From Siniperca chuatsi (Eukaryota > Chordata > Actinopteri > Centrarchiformes > Sinipercidae), in contig NC_058042.1 in assembly GCF_020085105.1 (NCBI RefSeq), positions 14,276,501 to 14,340,500 of the forward strand: DNA of 64,000 nucleotides, written 5' to 3'. A program made the translations under genes and the position numbers. Below, piece after piece: positions 63,253 to 64,000 of this stretch (its first letter is position 1; every line of letters begins with the position of its first letter). The notes beneath the pieces were generated by a model. The model worked only from the letters and a program-made list of their open reading frames with translations. It searched no databases and had not been told where the DNA came from.

Positions 63253-63460
63253 CAGTGGTTCCCAACCTGTGGGTTGGGTCCCTCGAAGGACTCAAAAAAT
63301 AAATCTTAGGGGTCTCGAGATGATTAACAAGATTTTTAAGACTTTTCACTTACCGTTAGGCGGAGCCACTGACAACTCAGTGACAATGTGCAACGAGGGG
63401 TCATAAGTAGATGTTGCTTCTTTTTAAGAGGTCATAAGGAAAACGCTTGGAAATCATTGC
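63253..63460 (+). mobile_element. hAT/Charlie-like MITE (CAGTGGTTCCCAACC terminus)
   Basis: Left terminus CAGTGGTTCCCAACCTGTGG, typical of Charlie-type hAT elements, followed by 'gggttgggtccct...aaataaatcttaggggtc'. A degraded inverted end ('cgcttggaaatcattg') lies near 63445-63460. No clear target duplication. Confidence 0.5.
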
Positions 63461-63839
63461 AAGTGCCAATTGTTTACTGAGAAAAATTAGCTGAGGAAAA
63501 GAAGAAATGCAGCAGAGCATTCACAATTTTACTTTTACTGTACATGTAATGGAATGCATAATAAATAAAATACAGTTGCCTTTGTCACCATAATTATTAT
63601 CATAGCAGTTTTTAGCTGCCTTGAAGAGCATTTATTCTTCCTGCCAGTCTTGATTCTTTTCATTCTAAGGACACATTTACCCAAGAAACTAACTAACACC
63701 TAATTGTTGATTGGCTGGAAATATTATAGAAAGCCCAGTGTGATCACAGGAGAAGGGAGCCCTCTTTAATTGTAAGGTATGTGTGTGTGGCTGGGAAATC
63801 ATAGTGGATTTCACTGGATTTCAATGACTTTATGTGCTA

Positions 63840-63930
63840 GATTTGCTAGACTTTTTTTTTTTTTCTTTTACATTTGAGAAAACGTCAAGGCACACCTGAG
63901 CTCACTCAGGCACAATGGCGAGAACCACTG
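63840..63930 (-). mobile_element. hAT-like terminal fragment (GAGAACCACTG end)
   Basis: 'caaggcacacctgagctcactcaggcacaatggcgagaaccactg' ends with the inverted CAGTGGTTCTC terminus typical of Charlie-like elements. It may belong to a second element or to a larger one starting at 63253. Confidence 0.4.
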
Positions 63931-64000
63931 CTTCACTCTGCCTTAAGAGATTTCAGTGTGTTGAATAAGGCGAATCTCTGAGTGAATGCAATGACTCATC

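Noticed and set aside
63253-63930. A single 678-bp hAT element bounded by CAGTGGTTCCC and GGGAGAACCACTG-like ends
   Set aside because: The flanking octamers (ACATATGG and CTTCACTC) do not match as a target duplication, and an internal degraded terminus is near 63460, so two separate fragments are more likely.

Overview
The window looks like a gene-dense segment of a ray-finned (percomorph-like teleost) fish genome. The evidence is split vertebrate genes with short introns, GT-AG splice sites in conserved codon phase, long GATA/GACA, GA and CA microsatellites, and dispersed repeats typical of fish. All positions come from reading the sequence; nothing was aligned by software.

Layout, left to right. 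IST1 (ESCRT-III regulator, minus strand, 3' end cut off by the window edge) occupies 1-3737, with a promoter near 4400. MPHOSPH10 (U3 snoRNP protein MPP10, minus, 11 coding exons, 5969-11666) and MCEE (methylmalonyl-CoA epimerase, plus, 3 exons, 11758-14443) lie head to head, with 91 bp between their start codons. A ferritin heavy chain gene (FTH1 type, minus, 16486-18925) has a non-coding first exon carrying a clear iron-responsive element at 19880-19913. RPLP2 (ribosomal stalk protein P2, minus, 22678-24426) follows. A rearranged Penelope-like retroelement lies at 27669-29269. LIN7C (minus, 33952-37380) and BDNF (minus, coding exon 40816-41625) complete the gene set. LIN7C next to BDNF, and MPHOSPH10 head to head with MCEE, are also the human arrangements.

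The 14 kb to the right of the BDNF coding exon is its 5' regulatory region. I found one exon end at 54794 whose last codon is an ATG in frame with the coding exon; this is the same design as the human exon I isoform. A near-consensus RE1/NRSE silencer lies at 54051-54071 next to a splice donor at 53948, as in mammalian exon II. Other good donors are reported as candidate alternative exons. From about 55.2 kb to the end I see no protein-coding gene, only degraded hAT-like and SINE-like repeats.

The genes have separate functions (membrane scission, rRNA processing, propionate catabolism, iron storage, translation, synaptic scaffolding, neurotrophin signalling) and do not form a pathway. I did not find a convincing undescribed system. 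The most informative features are the conserved RNA and DNA control sites (IRE, RE1, exon I start codon), a GC-AG intron in MPHOSPH10, a shared CRE-plus-ETS promoter layout, and the foldback Penelope-like element.
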